Source of the DNA: Clostridium aciditolerans | GTDB taxonomy: Bacteria; Bacillota; Clostridia; Clostridiales; Clostridiaceae | Length of the DNA: 64,000 nt | Reading direction: 5' to 3' | NCBI RefSeq assembly: GCF_016316925.1 | Contig: NZ_JAEEGB010000001.1 | Span: 74,872-138,871 of the forward strand | Shown: in pieces, positions 45,383-53,608 of the stretch | Layout of the letters: every line of letters begins with the position of its first letter | How positions within the stretch are numbered: position 1 is the stretch's first letter | Notes under the pieces: generated by a model | The model's database searches: none | The model's input: the letters and a program-made list of their open reading frames with translations, nothing else | What the model was told of the DNA's origin: nothing | Translations under genes and position numbers: made by a program

Positions 45383-46181
45383 ACCAATTTCCTGAAGAAC
45401 CTCCACCGCCAGAGCTCCCACCGCCAAATCCACCATAGCCTCCCCCACCGGGACCTCCCCCGCCTCTTCCCCTTGGGCCACCGCCCCAAAAAGAATTCCA
45501 AAACATTGCATAAAGCAGAAATCTAGTTATTCTAGCTCTATTTAATATGATATCAAAAGCAAAGACTCCTAAGATAATATATATAACAATAGGGTTTATA
45601 ACTTTCACCTTTTGCTGCTGAGTAACGTTATTAACTTCTCTATTGCCTTGTAAGGTAATATTGTATTCCTTAGCTATATCTTTTGCAAAAATTGAATAAG
45701 CATTGCTTAATCCCTCACTATATTTGTTTTCCTTGAAAAGTGGTACTGCTGTATTATTCATAACTCTAGCAGAATATATGTCAGTTATTGTCCCCTCTAG
45801 TTCTCTCCCTACTTCTACTCTCCACTTTCTATCATTTACTGATAATAATATTAAAAGACCATTATCCTTACCTTTTTGTCCTATACCCCAAGTTCTAAAA
45901 AGTTCATTGGAATAAGATTCTATATCTCTTCCCTCTAATGAGTTTATTATAGCTATAGTCATCTGCGCACCAGTTTTACTTTCTAATTCACTGCCAAGTG
46001 ATACAATATAGTTTTTAGTATTATCATCAACAATTCCAACATAATCATTTATATATTTTAAATTCGTTGGATTAGGTATATTTGAAGCTCCCTTTATAAT
46101 ATTAGGCGAAGATAAATTAAAAATTAATATAAAGATAAAAAACAATTTAGTTATTTTAAAATTATTTTTTATTTTTTTCAT
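45381..46181 (-). CDS. TPM domain protein (YgcG family)
   Basis: A 266-residue protein with a signal peptide or N-terminal helix, then a TPM domain (about 37-180) with DYVGIVDD, KTGAQMTIAII and RTWGIGQKGKDNGLLILLS. A membrane helix near 200-215 follows, then a C-terminal Gly-rich tail of repeated GGG, GFGG and SSGGGGSS. It lies downstream of lemA, the usual TPM-LemA pair. The molecular role is unknown; envelope quality control is proposed for relatives. The stop lies in the terminator. Confidence 0.87.
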   Translation of the reverse strand: MKKIKNNFKITKLFFIFILIFNLSSPNIIKGASNIPNPTNLKYINDYVGIVDDNTKNYIVSLGSELESKTGAQMTIAIINSLEGRDIESYSNELFRTWGIGQKGKDNGLLILLSVNDRKWRVEVGRELEGTITDIYSARVMNNTAVPLFKENKYSEGLSNAYSIFAKDIAKEYNITLQGNREVNNVTQQQKVKVINPIVIYIILGVFAFDIILNRARITRFLLYAMFWNSFWGGGPRGRGGGGPGGGGYGGFGGGSSGGGGSSGNW

Positions 46182-46260
46182 ATATGTTTACCTTTTATGT
46201 ACCTTACACTAGCAAGATTACAGCTTAAATCTCTCTTTGATTCTAAGCTATAAAATCAAG

Positions 46261-46830
46261 CTATTTTGTAAAGTCCACCTTTGGGACTTCCTGTGCCCCT
46301 TCACTCGCCTTATAGTATGGTCTTGGAGCAAAACCATACATACCTGATATTATAGAATTGGGAAATCTTTTTATTGATGTATTATAGTTATTTACAGTAG
46401 TGTTATAATCCTGTCTAGCAATAGCTATTCTATTCTCGGTTCCTTCCAAGGCTACAGATAAATCTTTAAAATTTTGACTAGACTTTAAATCTGGATACCT
46501 TTCGACTACAACTAGCAATCTTGAAAGGGCTGTCGATAGCTGAGCATCTGCATTTGCTTTGTCAGAAATATTTTGTGCTCCTGCTAGTCTAGACCTTGCA
46601 TCAGCAACATCAGTAAATATTTTTTGTTCCTGTGAAGCATATCCTTTAACAGTTTGCACCAAATTAGGAATTAAATCAGATCTTCTTTGAAGTTGTGTAT
46701 CTATATTAGATTGTGCTGCATTCACTCTTTGCTCAAGTCCTACTAAAGAGTTATAACTACCTATTAAAGGTAAAAATATAACCAAAAGTATACCTAAAAT
46801 AATCAAGAGTACTTTTAGCCCTTTATTCAT
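46261..46830 (-). CDS. LemA family protein
   Basis: A 189-residue protein with an N-terminal helix, YNSLVGLEQRVNAAQSNIDTQLQRR, DLIPNLVQTVKGYA and a C-terminal YNTSIKRFPN, the LemA signature. It is a membrane-anchored helical bundle. It forms a two-gene unit with the TPM protein, 80 bases apart. The RBS is GGTGGTG. Function is unresolved. Confidence 0.93.
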   Translation of the reverse strand: MNKGLKVLLIILGILLVIFLPLIGSYNSLVGLEQRVNAAQSNIDTQLQRRSDLIPNLVQTVKGYASQEQKIFTDVADARSRLAGAQNISDKANADAQLSTALSRLLVVVERYPDLKSSQNFKDLSVALEGTENRIAIARQDYNTTVNNYNTSIKRFPNSIISGMYGFAPRPYYKASEGAQEVPKVDFTK

Positions 46831-46895
46831 TTATTTCACCACCATTTTAGGATATTAGTATATTTATTTTAAGGATTTTTTAAATAAATATACTA

Positions 46896-46937
46896 AATAA
46901 AAAAAGGCTCATTTCTAAATCCAGAGAAATAGCCTTT
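46896..46937 (-). terminator. Terminator of the Rrf2 gene
   Basis: AAAGGCTCATTTCT (46903-46916) pairs imperfectly with AGAGAAATAGCCTTT (46923-46937). On the minus strand a run of seven T residues follows. It is 130 bases downstream of the Rrf2 stop. Confidence 0.7.
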
Positions 46938-47067
46938 AACATGAAAAATTTATATTTTTAATGCATAAGTAAAAAATTGAAAAACTCGTTTTATTATCAC
47001 TATAAACGACAAAAAATGTCGCACTTAGTACGCATTGTAAAATAAATTCTTGTAAACTGTTATTCAT

Positions 47068-47502
47068 TTAAATAAAGTACATAAAGTTATTTATTTCATT
47101 TTTATATTTATTAACTAAATCCTCTAATGTAATACTGTCAAAATAATCATTAATATTTTTATTTATTACATTCCATAAGTTTTCATTTATGCATCTTTCT
47201 AAATCATCCGCAGCATTTGTATTATTAACATCTACTAAATCTAAATCTCCTTCTAGAGTTCTTAATATTTCCCCAATAGTTATTGTATTAGTAGACTTTG
47301 ATAAAGTATAACCACCTTGAGCTCCTTTTCTTCCTATAACTAAGCCACTTTTTCTTAATGCTGAAAAAATTTGCTCTAAATATCCTTCTGAAATATTTTG
47401 TCTTTCTGAAATGCTTTTTAATGTTACTACTTCAGAGTTAGAATACATAGCTATATCAATAAGTGCTTTTAACCCATATCTACCTTTAGTTGAAATTTTC
47501 AC
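47068..47502 (-). CDS. Rrf2 family transcriptional regulator (CymR-like)
   Basis: A 144-residue winged-helix protein with KISTKGRYGLKALIDIA, EGYLEQIFSALRKSGLV and RKGAQGGYTLSK. Only one cysteine is present (ERCINEN), so it lacks the three-Cys iron-sulfur site of IscR. This resembles CymR, the cysteine-metabolism repressor that works with CysK. Its place beside a cysteine-type transporter supports that, but the regulon is inferred. The start is GTG behind AAAGGTGATTAT. Confidence 0.85.
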   Translation of the reverse strand: MKISTKGRYGLKALIDIAMYSNSEVVTLKSISERQNISEGYLEQIFSALRKSGLVIGRKGAQGGYTLSKSTNTITIGEILRTLEGDLDLVDVNNTNAADDLERCINENLWNVINKNINDYFDSITLEDLVNKYKNEINNFMYFI

Positions 47503-47661
47503 ATAATCACCTTTCTTATTAAGCCTATTTATATAATAGCATTATTATATACCAATACTATTATATAAATAGAGCTTTCAAAAATCAATTTTAAATTTAA
47601 TATTAACAAAACATATTCAAAAATACTCTAAAGGTAAGATAAAAGGAACTTTAAATTTTAT

Positions 47662-48543
47662 TTATTTTACCTTTCCACCTTCAATTACAAGATTTTCTTT
47701 ATACTCATCTCCATAAGTGGATTTTAATGTTTCATCATATGCTTTATGTACAAAATTTTCTTTTTCAAGAGTCTCAAGTTCATTATTAATCCAGTCAAGA
47801 AGCTCTTTATTGCCTTTTGCAACAGCAGGTGCTATTGTATCTTGACCACCAAAGCTTGGTACACCAACAGTAAATCCTGGATTTTTCTTTGCCCATGCAA
47901 GTACTTCTGTATTATCATTAGCTATAGCATCACCACGTTTATCTTTTAAAGCCTCAAATATTTCTGAGTATTGATCATATTTTACTAATTGTACATCTGG
48001 AAGGCTTTTTGTTAAATAAGTTTCAGCAGTTGTACCTTTTGCAACAATAATTTTTTTACCCTTCAATTGATCAACTGACGTAATTTTAGCATTATCTGGA
48101 GATACTATTCCAAGAGAAACCTTCATATAAGGATTGGCAAAATCAACTTTTTGCTTTCTTTCATCTGTAACTGTAAAATTTGCCATTATTATATCAACCT
48201 TTTTTGATTCCAAATAGGCAACTCTACTTGCAGCATCAACTAATACAAATTCAACTTTAGATTCATCCCCTAAAAGATCCTTTGCAAATCTTCTAGCAAT
48301 ATACACATCAAATCCTTGATTTTTACCATTTGAATCTACATAACCAAAAGGTGCCTTGTCACTGAAAACACCAATTTTAATAGTACCACGTTTTTTTATT
48401 TCACTAATAGAACTACTATTTGATTGAGAAGTATCTTTTTTGTTATCTGTTGAAGTTGTTTTTGAAGCACTGCAGCCCACTAGTCCCCCTACTATCAATG
48501 TTGCAGCAATTAAGCTTGTTAAAATTCTTTTAACATTTTTCAT
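47662..48543 (-). CDS. Cysteine-type ABC transporter substrate-binding lipoprotein
   Basis: About 293 residues with signal peptide and lipobox LVGC-S. A family 3 (SBP_bac_3) amino acid binding domain follows with IKIGVFSDKAPFGYV, GFDVYIARRFA, FTVTDERKQKVDFA and KGTTAETYL. It resembles CjaA-like cysteine-binding proteins more than general polar binders. The tRNA-Cys T-box ahead of the operon supports cysteine or cystine. The ATG at 48543 behind AAAGGAAG is preferred over the frame from 48561. It is the last gene of the unit. Confidence 0.85.
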   Translation of the reverse strand: MKNVKRILTSLIAATLIVGGLVGCSASKTTSTDNKKDTSQSNSSSISEIKKRGTIKIGVFSDKAPFGYVDSNGKNQGFDVYIARRFAKDLLGDESKVEFVLVDAASRVAYLESKKVDIIMANFTVTDERKQKVDFANPYMKVSLGIVSPDNAKITSVDQLKGKKIIVAKGTTAETYLTKSLPDVQLVKYDQYSEIFEALKDKRGDAIANDNTEVLAWAKKNPGFTVGVPSFGGQDTIAPAVAKGNKELLDWINNELETLEKENFVHKAYDETLKSTYGDEYKENLVIEGGKVK

Positions 48544-48570
48544 TTTACATCTTCCTTTCATTTGTTAAAT

Positions 48571-49314
48571 TTAATATTGAAATATATTTAAAAATTGTTT
48601 CGCTCTTTCAGTTTTTGGATTTAAAAAAAATTCATCTGGTTTAGCAAGTTCACATATTTTACCTTCATCAATAAAGACTATTTTGTCAGCAACGGACTGA
48701 GCAAAGTTCATTTCATGAGTTACAATTACCATGGTCATACCTTGTTTGGCAAGACCTAATATAACCTCTAAAACTTCTCTTACCATTTCAGGATCTAGTG
48801 ATGCTGTTACTTCATCAAAAAGCATTATTTCTGGATTCATACATAAAGCTCGTACTATAGCTATTCTTTGTTTTTGCCCTCCGGAAAGCTCACGCGGATA
48901 AGAATTCTTACGATCAAGTAAGCCAACTTTATCTAGCAATTGTTCTGCTTGTTTCATTACCTCATCTTTAGATCTTTTTTGAACTTTTGTTGGTCCTAAA
49001 AGTATGTTTTCAATAACCGTCATATGTGGAAAAAGATCATAGCTTTGAAATACCATTCCTATTTTTTGACGAACTTCTTGCCAATTAACACTTTTATCTG
49101 TGAGACTTTTATCTGCGAACTTTATATTACCTCCTTGAATATTCTCAAGACCATTAAGACATCTAAGTAAAGTACTCTTTCCGCATCCCGATGGTCCTAA
49201 TATAACGACAACCTCTCCCTTATGTATATCTAGGTTAATGCCATTCAATATTTTTTTCTGTGAATATTCCTTATGTAAGTCATTTATTTTAATTAATACC
49301 TCATTATTTTTCAT
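48571..49314 (-). CDS. Amino acid ABC transporter ATP-binding protein
   Basis: A 247-residue ATPase with GPSGCGKS, VFQSYDLFPHMTV, LSGGQKQRI and IMLFDEVTASLDP, the polar amino acid (GlnQ/TcyC) group. It energises the two adjacent permeases. It is 18 bases after the second permease gene and ten bases before the next RBS region. The cysteine role is inferred from the T-box. Confidence 0.92.
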   Translation of the reverse strand: MKNNEVLIKINDLHKEYSQKKILNGINLDIHKGEVVVILGPSGCGKSTLLRCLNGLENIQGGNIKFADKSLTDKSVNWQEVRQKIGMVFQSYDLFPHMTVIENILLGPTKVQKRSKDEVMKQAEQLLDKVGLLDRKNSYPRELSGGQKQRIAIVRALCMNPEIMLFDEVTASLDPEMVREVLEVILGLAKQGMTMVIVTHEMNFAQSVADKIVFIDEGKICELAKPDEFFLNPKTERAKQFLNIFQY

Positions 49315-49332
49315 GTCAGTTACAGTATCTCC

Positions 49333-50010
49333 CTAGTTCTGCCATTTAGCTTCCAGTTTTTTTGATATTCTTGATAGAGGATAACAGATTATAAAGTATA
49401 GTATAAATACAAAACCATAAACCCAAAAAGATGCTGTAGGAACTTTAAAACGAGAAAGTTCTATGATCTGCTGCCCTATCTTTATAACATCTATAACACC
49501 TATTAATACTACAAGAGAAGTAGTCTTAACCATTCTTGTGGCTAAATTTATTGCACCTGGAAGCATTCTTCTTATAGCTTGTGGTATAAGGATATACCTG
49601 TAAAGTCCCCAAAAGTTAAGTCCAAGAGCTTTCCCAGATTCAATTTGGTGTTTTGGCAAAGATTCTAATGCGCCTCTTACGATATCACCCATTTCTGCTG
49701 CACCCCAAAGGCTAAAAACAATAACAGAAACCACTTCACCACTCAATTGTATGTCTAATGCAGTTGTAACTCCAAAATACACAATAAAAAGCCAAACAAG
49801 AATTGGTATTATTCTAAATAATTCTAGATATAAACGTCCAACAAAACTTACGACTTTTGATTTTGAAGTCCTAATAATTCCAAAGATTATACCAAGTAAA
49901 GAACCTAAAATGATTGAAATAAAAGCAATCCCACCAGTTACTAATAAACCTCCAAATAACCTTTGAAGGTTTGATCCCTCAAAAATCACTCTAATTGCCA
50001 AATTCTGCAT
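49333..50010 (-). CDS. Amino acid ABC transporter permease
   Basis: A 225-residue HisM-type permease with about five helices. The EAA-like coupling segment is ALESLPKHQIESGKALGLNFWGLYRYILIPQAIRR. It overlaps the preceding permease gene by 20 bases. Together they form the heteromeric channel. The RBS is GGAAGGTGCGCT-ATG. Confidence 0.9.
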   Translation of the reverse strand: MQNLAIRVIFEGSNLQRLFGGLLVTGGIAFISIILGSLLGIIFGIIRTSKSKVVSFVGRLYLELFRIIPILVWLFIVYFGVTTALDIQLSGEVVSVIVFSLWGAAEMGDIVRGALESLPKHQIESGKALGLNFWGLYRYILIPQAIRRMLPGAINLATRMVKTTSLVVLIGVIDVIKIGQQIIELSRFKVPTASFWVYGFVFILYFIICYPLSRISKKLEAKWQN

Positions 50011-50656
50011 AGCGCACCTTCCTTTCTAACAATGTAAGAAGGATTGATAAAGGTAACAGTATGATTAGATATGCAACTACCAACATAAATAATGATTCAA
50101 AGGTTTGATAATACATTCCTATTAAATCTTTTGTTACATTCATTAGATCTAAAATTGATATTGCACCTAAAATAGAAGTTTCCTTTAATAAAAAGATACA
50201 ATTTGCACTTAAAGCTGGTATGCTTACAGAAAACGCCTGAGGTAATATTACATATCTAGCAAGTTGAGTGTTAGATAGTCCAATACTAAGACCTGATTCA
50301 ATTTGTGTCTTACCAACAGCTTCAATTCCACTCCTGAAAGCTTCAGCCATATAGCTTCCCCCTAAAAATGTAAGTCCTACTATTGCACAAGTATTTTCAC
50401 TCATTTTTAAACCAAATTTGGTAAATCCATAATATAAAAAGAATAATTGTATGAGCAATGGAGTATTACGTGAAAGTTCTATATAAGCTTGGACAATAGT
50501 TCTCAGTACTTTTATTTTATAATACTGTACTACGCTACATATAAGACCAAGTATTATAGAAAACAATATTCCCCAAAATGCAAGTTTTAATGTAAGCAAT
50601 GCTGCCTTTTCATATAAGTATAAATTTTTTACAACAAATTTCCAATTTACAATCAT
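49991..50656 (-). CDS. Amino acid ABC transporter permease
   Basis: A 221-residue HisM-type permease with ELSRNTPLLIQLFFLYYG and the coupling segment AVGKTQIESGLSIGLSNTQLARYVILPQAF. It is the first gene after the T-box leader and overlaps the next permease by 20 bases. The RBS is GAGAGGTAATAAAT-ATG. Confidence 0.9.
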   Translation of the reverse strand: MIVNWKFVVKNLYLYEKAALLTLKLAFWGILFSIILGLICSVVQYYKIKVLRTIVQAYIELSRNTPLLIQLFFLYYGFTKFGLKMSENTCAIVGLTFLGGSYMAEAFRSGIEAVGKTQIESGLSIGLSNTQLARYVILPQAFSVSIPALSANCIFLLKETSILGAISILDLMNVTKDLIGMYYQTFESLFMLVVAYLIILLPLSILLTLLERKVRYAEFGN

Positions 50657-50689
50657 ATATTTATTACCTCTCTCATCATTCTTTTAGTT

Positions 50690-50985
50690 TAAAAAACAAA
50701 AAACTCCTGCCTCCATTACAGAGGCAGAAGTTAACTTCCACGGTTCCACTCTGTTTATTATGTATTAGAAATAAAATACATAACAACTCATAAATATTGG
50801 TACAATAATACCTCAACGCTTTAAAGGGCGTGCCCACTGAAGTCTACTAAATTTCGATTCAGAGCTCCGAGACGCATTTCAGTTAACTTCCACTCAAAAT
50901 CTCTTGCACCCAATGGAGATTTCTCTCTGTCAGTTTCCATTCACTTACTTCTTCTCATCTTTGCTTTTCATACTATTCCTATATG
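50690..50985 (-). promoter_or_regulatory. T-box riboswitch, tRNA-Cys specific
   Basis: On the minus strand a T-box core AGAGTGGAACCGTGG (50738-50752) is followed by a terminator (50703-50731) and a T run. Stem I carries an AGTA segment on its 5' side and GAAATGCG on its 3' side, giving specifier UGC (50874-50876), cysteine. The acceptor-pairing UGGA predicts discriminator U73, as in bacterial tRNA-Cys. Uncharged tRNA-Cys should switch on the transporter operon. Confidence 0.9.
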
Positions 50986-51002
50986 TTTTATTTGATAATA
51001 TT

Positions 51003-51031
51003 ATTATATGCACTATTAATTAATATGTCAA
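51003..51031 (-). promoter_or_regulatory. SigmaA promoter of the T-box transporter operon
   Basis: On the minus strand TTGACA (51026-51031), a 17-base spacer and TATAAT (51003-51008) form a perfect consensus promoter. It lies about 20 bases upstream of the T-box leader. Confidence 0.85.
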
Positions 51032-51050
51032 TAGAAAAAGTAGTATTTAT

Positions 51051-51521
51051 TTAAGCTAATTCTTTCTGACATACATCTATCCATTCAGCATTAGTAAGCT
51101 CTTGAATATTTTCTGGGGATATCTTCAATGCAGTTGTTCGTGAACCCGCAGCTGGATATACAAAATCAAAATTTTTTATGGATACATCTACATAAACTTC
51201 CAAAGAATTTTTTAAACCAAATGGACATACTCCACCTACTGGATGGCCAGTTATCTCTTCTACTTCATTTAAATCAAGCATCTTAGCTTTTGTTTTAAAA
51301 AAAGTTCTAAACTTTTTATTGTCTATTCTAGCGTCACCACGAGTTACAACTAATATGTCCTTCTCCTTTAATTTAAATGCCAGAGTTTTAGCAATAAGCT
51401 TAGCTTCTACTCCTATAACTTGAGCAGCCAGCTCCACTGTAGCACCACTGTCTTCTAATTCAAATACTGGATCTTCCAGATTTCTTTCCTTAAAAAAATT
51501 TCTTACATTTTCTACGCTCAC
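51051..51521 (-). CDS. YbaK/EbsC family aminoacyl-tRNA deacylase
   Basis: About 156 residues of the YbaK/ProX editing domain: LAFKLKEKDILVVTRGDARID, KAKMLDLNEVEEITGHPVGGVCPFG and AAGSRTTALKISP. The family hydrolyses mischarged tRNAs such as Cys- or Ala-tRNA(Pro). The start is GTG at 51521, eight bases after AAGGAGG. The frame continues upstream to a TTG without an RBS. It lies next to the Cys T-box operon, but as a separate unit. Confidence 0.87.
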   Translation of the reverse strand: MSVENVRNFFKERNLEDPVFELEDSGATVELAAQVIGVEAKLIAKTLAFKLKEKDILVVTRGDARIDNKKFRTFFKTKAKMLDLNEVEEITGHPVGGVCPFGLKNSLEVYVDVSIKNFDFVYPAAGSRTTALKISPENIQELTNAEWIDVCQKELA

Positions 51522-51588
51522 TTTAATATCCTCCTTTTTATCTTTCAAAGCCCCATTGCAATTTTTTATTAATATTTTAAATATACCT

Positions 51589-51628
51589 AAAAATTAAATA
51601 TATAGAGATTTTACTCTAATATTTAATT
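51589..51628 (-). terminator. Terminator of the SAM-riboswitch chemoreceptor gene
   Basis: AATTAAATATATAGAG (51592-51607) pairs with CTCTAATATTTAATT (51614-51628), an A/T-rich stem. On the minus strand TTTTTAGG follows. It is directly after the receptor stop. Confidence 0.5.
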
Positions 51629-51636
51629 AATAAAGC

Positions 51637-53187
51637 CTATCCTAATAATAAATCTCCTACTAGCATACCTACAATTTCTCCCTTTTTATCCTTTACCGGT
51701 ACTGACATTGCTATACAATAATTATTAGTGTCTACAGATATATATGGTTCAGATTTGTATTCATTTCCTTTTATGGCTTCCTTAAAGAATGGTCTATGCG
51801 AAAAGCTTGTATAAACTTCTTCTTCTGTATAGTCTAAAGTTATTGCTTTTCTTAACCCATCCTTTTGACACAATCCAAAAAGTTCAAAATACTGACATTT
51901 ATCTATATTTTCTTTAAGTATTTTAGTGCATATATTATAATCCATAGTTGCTAAGCCCTCAGCCTTTGCTACTTCTCTTAGTATTTCCATACCTTTTTCA
52001 ATATGTTTTCTAGTTTCCTCATCTATTTTATAACTTTTAGCAAAAGAATCTATACGATCCTTTAAATTTTTATTCATGCCTGTTAGACTAGACACTGAAC
52101 CAAATAAATTTTTCATAGATGTTAATTGCTCATCTGAAGCTGCAGCTACTTCCTGTGTTGCTGCAGTAATATTTTCCGACAGTTTAGTAGTTTCCCCAAT
52201 TACACTTTTTATAGACAACACCTTTTCTTTTTGAATATAGATAGTTTTATTTATGTTTTTTATGGACTTTAAAGTATCTTCACTTTCTATAAATATTTTA
52301 TCTAAATTTTCTTTAGTTAAATTTGAGAAGTTTATATTTTGTTCTATAACTTCCGTCTCTCTATTCATTTTGTTGCTTATATCAGTTATCATAACTTTAA
52401 CATCATTTATTATATTTTCAATTTCCTTGGCTTGAACAGATGAAATTCCTGCTAATTTTCGTATTTCATTTGCTACTACAGCAAATCCTGATCCGCTTTC
52501 ACCTGCTTTAGCAGCTTCTATTGATGCATTCAATGAAAGTAAATTTGTATTTCTACTTATTCCATTTACAGCATCTGCAATGCTCTGTATCTTATAAGCT
52601 TTTTCATTCAAATTCTTTATCTGAAGTGCCAATTCTAAATTTGAAGATGCAGAATTCTTCATTCTTTCTGTTAGTTGTTTGTAGATTTTATTACTATCCT
52701 CTACATGCTGCATCATAGAAAATGCAATGTTCTCTATTAACTCACCATCTTCACTAATTACCTTGTAATCATACACAATTTCACCAATATATTTATCCAC
52801 TTCAATCATATTATTCAATTGTGCTGTCATGTCATTAGATATCTCATTTATTGCTGAGGATGTTTCATTTGCAGATATTTCTACCTGATGTGCACTTTTC
52901 TCTAAATCCTCACAATAATTTATAACCTTATCTGTCATTATAGTTGTTTCGTTTATGAAGCCCCTTATTTTTAATACTAATAAATTTATGTTCAAACATA
53001 ATTTTTTAAAAATACTCTTCTCACTTATGGTTATCTTTTTAGTCAAATCTCCCTCTGCCATCTTATATACTGATATATTAATCATTCCTAAAGATTTTAA
53101 AACTATTTTCATTATCGTCATAACTAATATTATTGTAGTTATTATCCAAATAATATTAGTTAATAATATAATTTTTTTAGCGTCCAC
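51637..53187 (-). CDS. Methyl-accepting chemotaxis protein with C-terminal Cache-like domain
   Basis: A 516-residue receptor. One N-terminal membrane helix (about 7-29) is followed by a HAMP-like linker and the signalling hairpin with [18 protein letters not shown] near 213-230. There is no extracellular sensor. Instead residues about 395-516 form a domain with [19 protein letters not shown] and [19 protein letters not shown], which reads as a Cache/PDC-type fold at the cytoplasmic C-terminus. It is preceded by a SAM-I riboswitch, so expression should rise when SAM is low. The ligand is unknown. The start is GTG behind AGGGGG. Confidence 0.87.
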   Translation of the reverse strand: MDAKKIILLTNIIWIITTIILVMTIMKIVLKSLGMINISVYKMAEGDLTKKITISEKSIFKKLCLNINLLVLKIRGFINETTIMTDKVINYCEDLEKSAHQVEISANETSSAINEISNDMTAQLNNMIEVDKYIGEIVYDYKVISEDGELIENIAFSMMQHVEDSNKIYKQLTERMKNSASSNLELALQIKNLNEKAYKIQSIADAVNGISRNTNLLSLNASIEAAKAGESGSGFAVVANEIRKLAGISSVQAKEIENIINDVKVMITDISNKMNRETEVIEQNINFSNLTKENLDKIFIESEDTLKSIKNINKTIYIQKEKVLSIKSVIGETTKLSENITAATQEVAAASDEQLTSMKNLFGSVSSLTGMNKNLKDRIDSFAKSYKIDEETRKHIEKGMEILREVAKAEGLATMDYNICTKILKENIDKCQYFELFGLCQKDGLRKAITLDYTEEEVYTSFSHRPFFKEAIKGNEYKSEPYISVDTNNYCIAMSVPVKDKKGEIVGMLVGDLLLG

Positions 53188-53228
53188 AACAAAAACCCCC
53201 TGTGCATGAATTTTTCAAAATAAAACAT

Positions 53229-53390
53229 AAAATAAAAAACCTCTTCTACAAAAGAAGAGGCTTAATGGCCTATGCAAGCTACTCTTCTTATCTCTCAAAA
53301 ATAATCTTGTTGGATTTGGCACAGTATTCTAAAAAGAACCCGCTGCCGAGGTTTCAAAGGGCCAGTCCCTCCACCTCTCTTGATAAGAAT
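53229..53390 (-). promoter_or_regulatory. SAM-I (S-box) riboswitch ahead of the chemoreceptor gene
   Basis: On the minus strand the aptamer reads TTATCAAGAGAGGTGGAGGG, then ACTGGCCCTTTGAAACC, CGGCAGC, GTGCCAAATCC and GAGAGATAAGAA, closing P1. A terminator (CCTCTTCT/AGAAGAGG, 53240-53260) with a T run follows. High SAM should stop transcription. The only gene downstream is the receptor. Confidence 0.92.
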
Positions 53391-53450
53391 ATAATGTATT
53401 AAGTTTTTAAATAATTTAATTTTTCCTACTAATCATATATGTTATATATA

Positions 53451-53479
53451 ATTATATTGATTGTATTTTATTATGTCAA
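53451..53479 (-). promoter_or_regulatory. SigmaA promoter of the chemoreceptor gene
   Basis: On the minus strand TTGACA (53474-53479), a 17-base spacer and TATAAT (53451-53456) match the consensus perfectly. The riboswitch begins about 60 bases downstream of the -10. Confidence 0.85.
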
Positions 53480-53511
53480 TACTTAATTTAGAAATACATG
53501 TACTATTATCC

Positions 53512-53541
53512 AAAGAAAAAACCCTATGTCAAATATAGGGC
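53512..53541 (-). terminator. Terminator of the MocR-type gene
   Basis: CCCTAT (53522-53527) pairs with ATAGGG (53535-53540). On the minus strand GGGTTTTTTCTTT follows. It lies 68 bases downstream of the MocR-type stop. Confidence 0.65.
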
Positions 53542-53608
53542 TAATGATTTTATATAAATTTTAAATTTTCACTTTCTGTATTGATGTTTATCGAAATATA
53601 GATATTTG

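Noticed and set aside
53202-53402. Plus-strand 66-codon frame over the SAM riboswitch of the chemoreceptor
   Set aside because: It is the antisense of a conserved riboswitch; no RBS or protein-like pattern.
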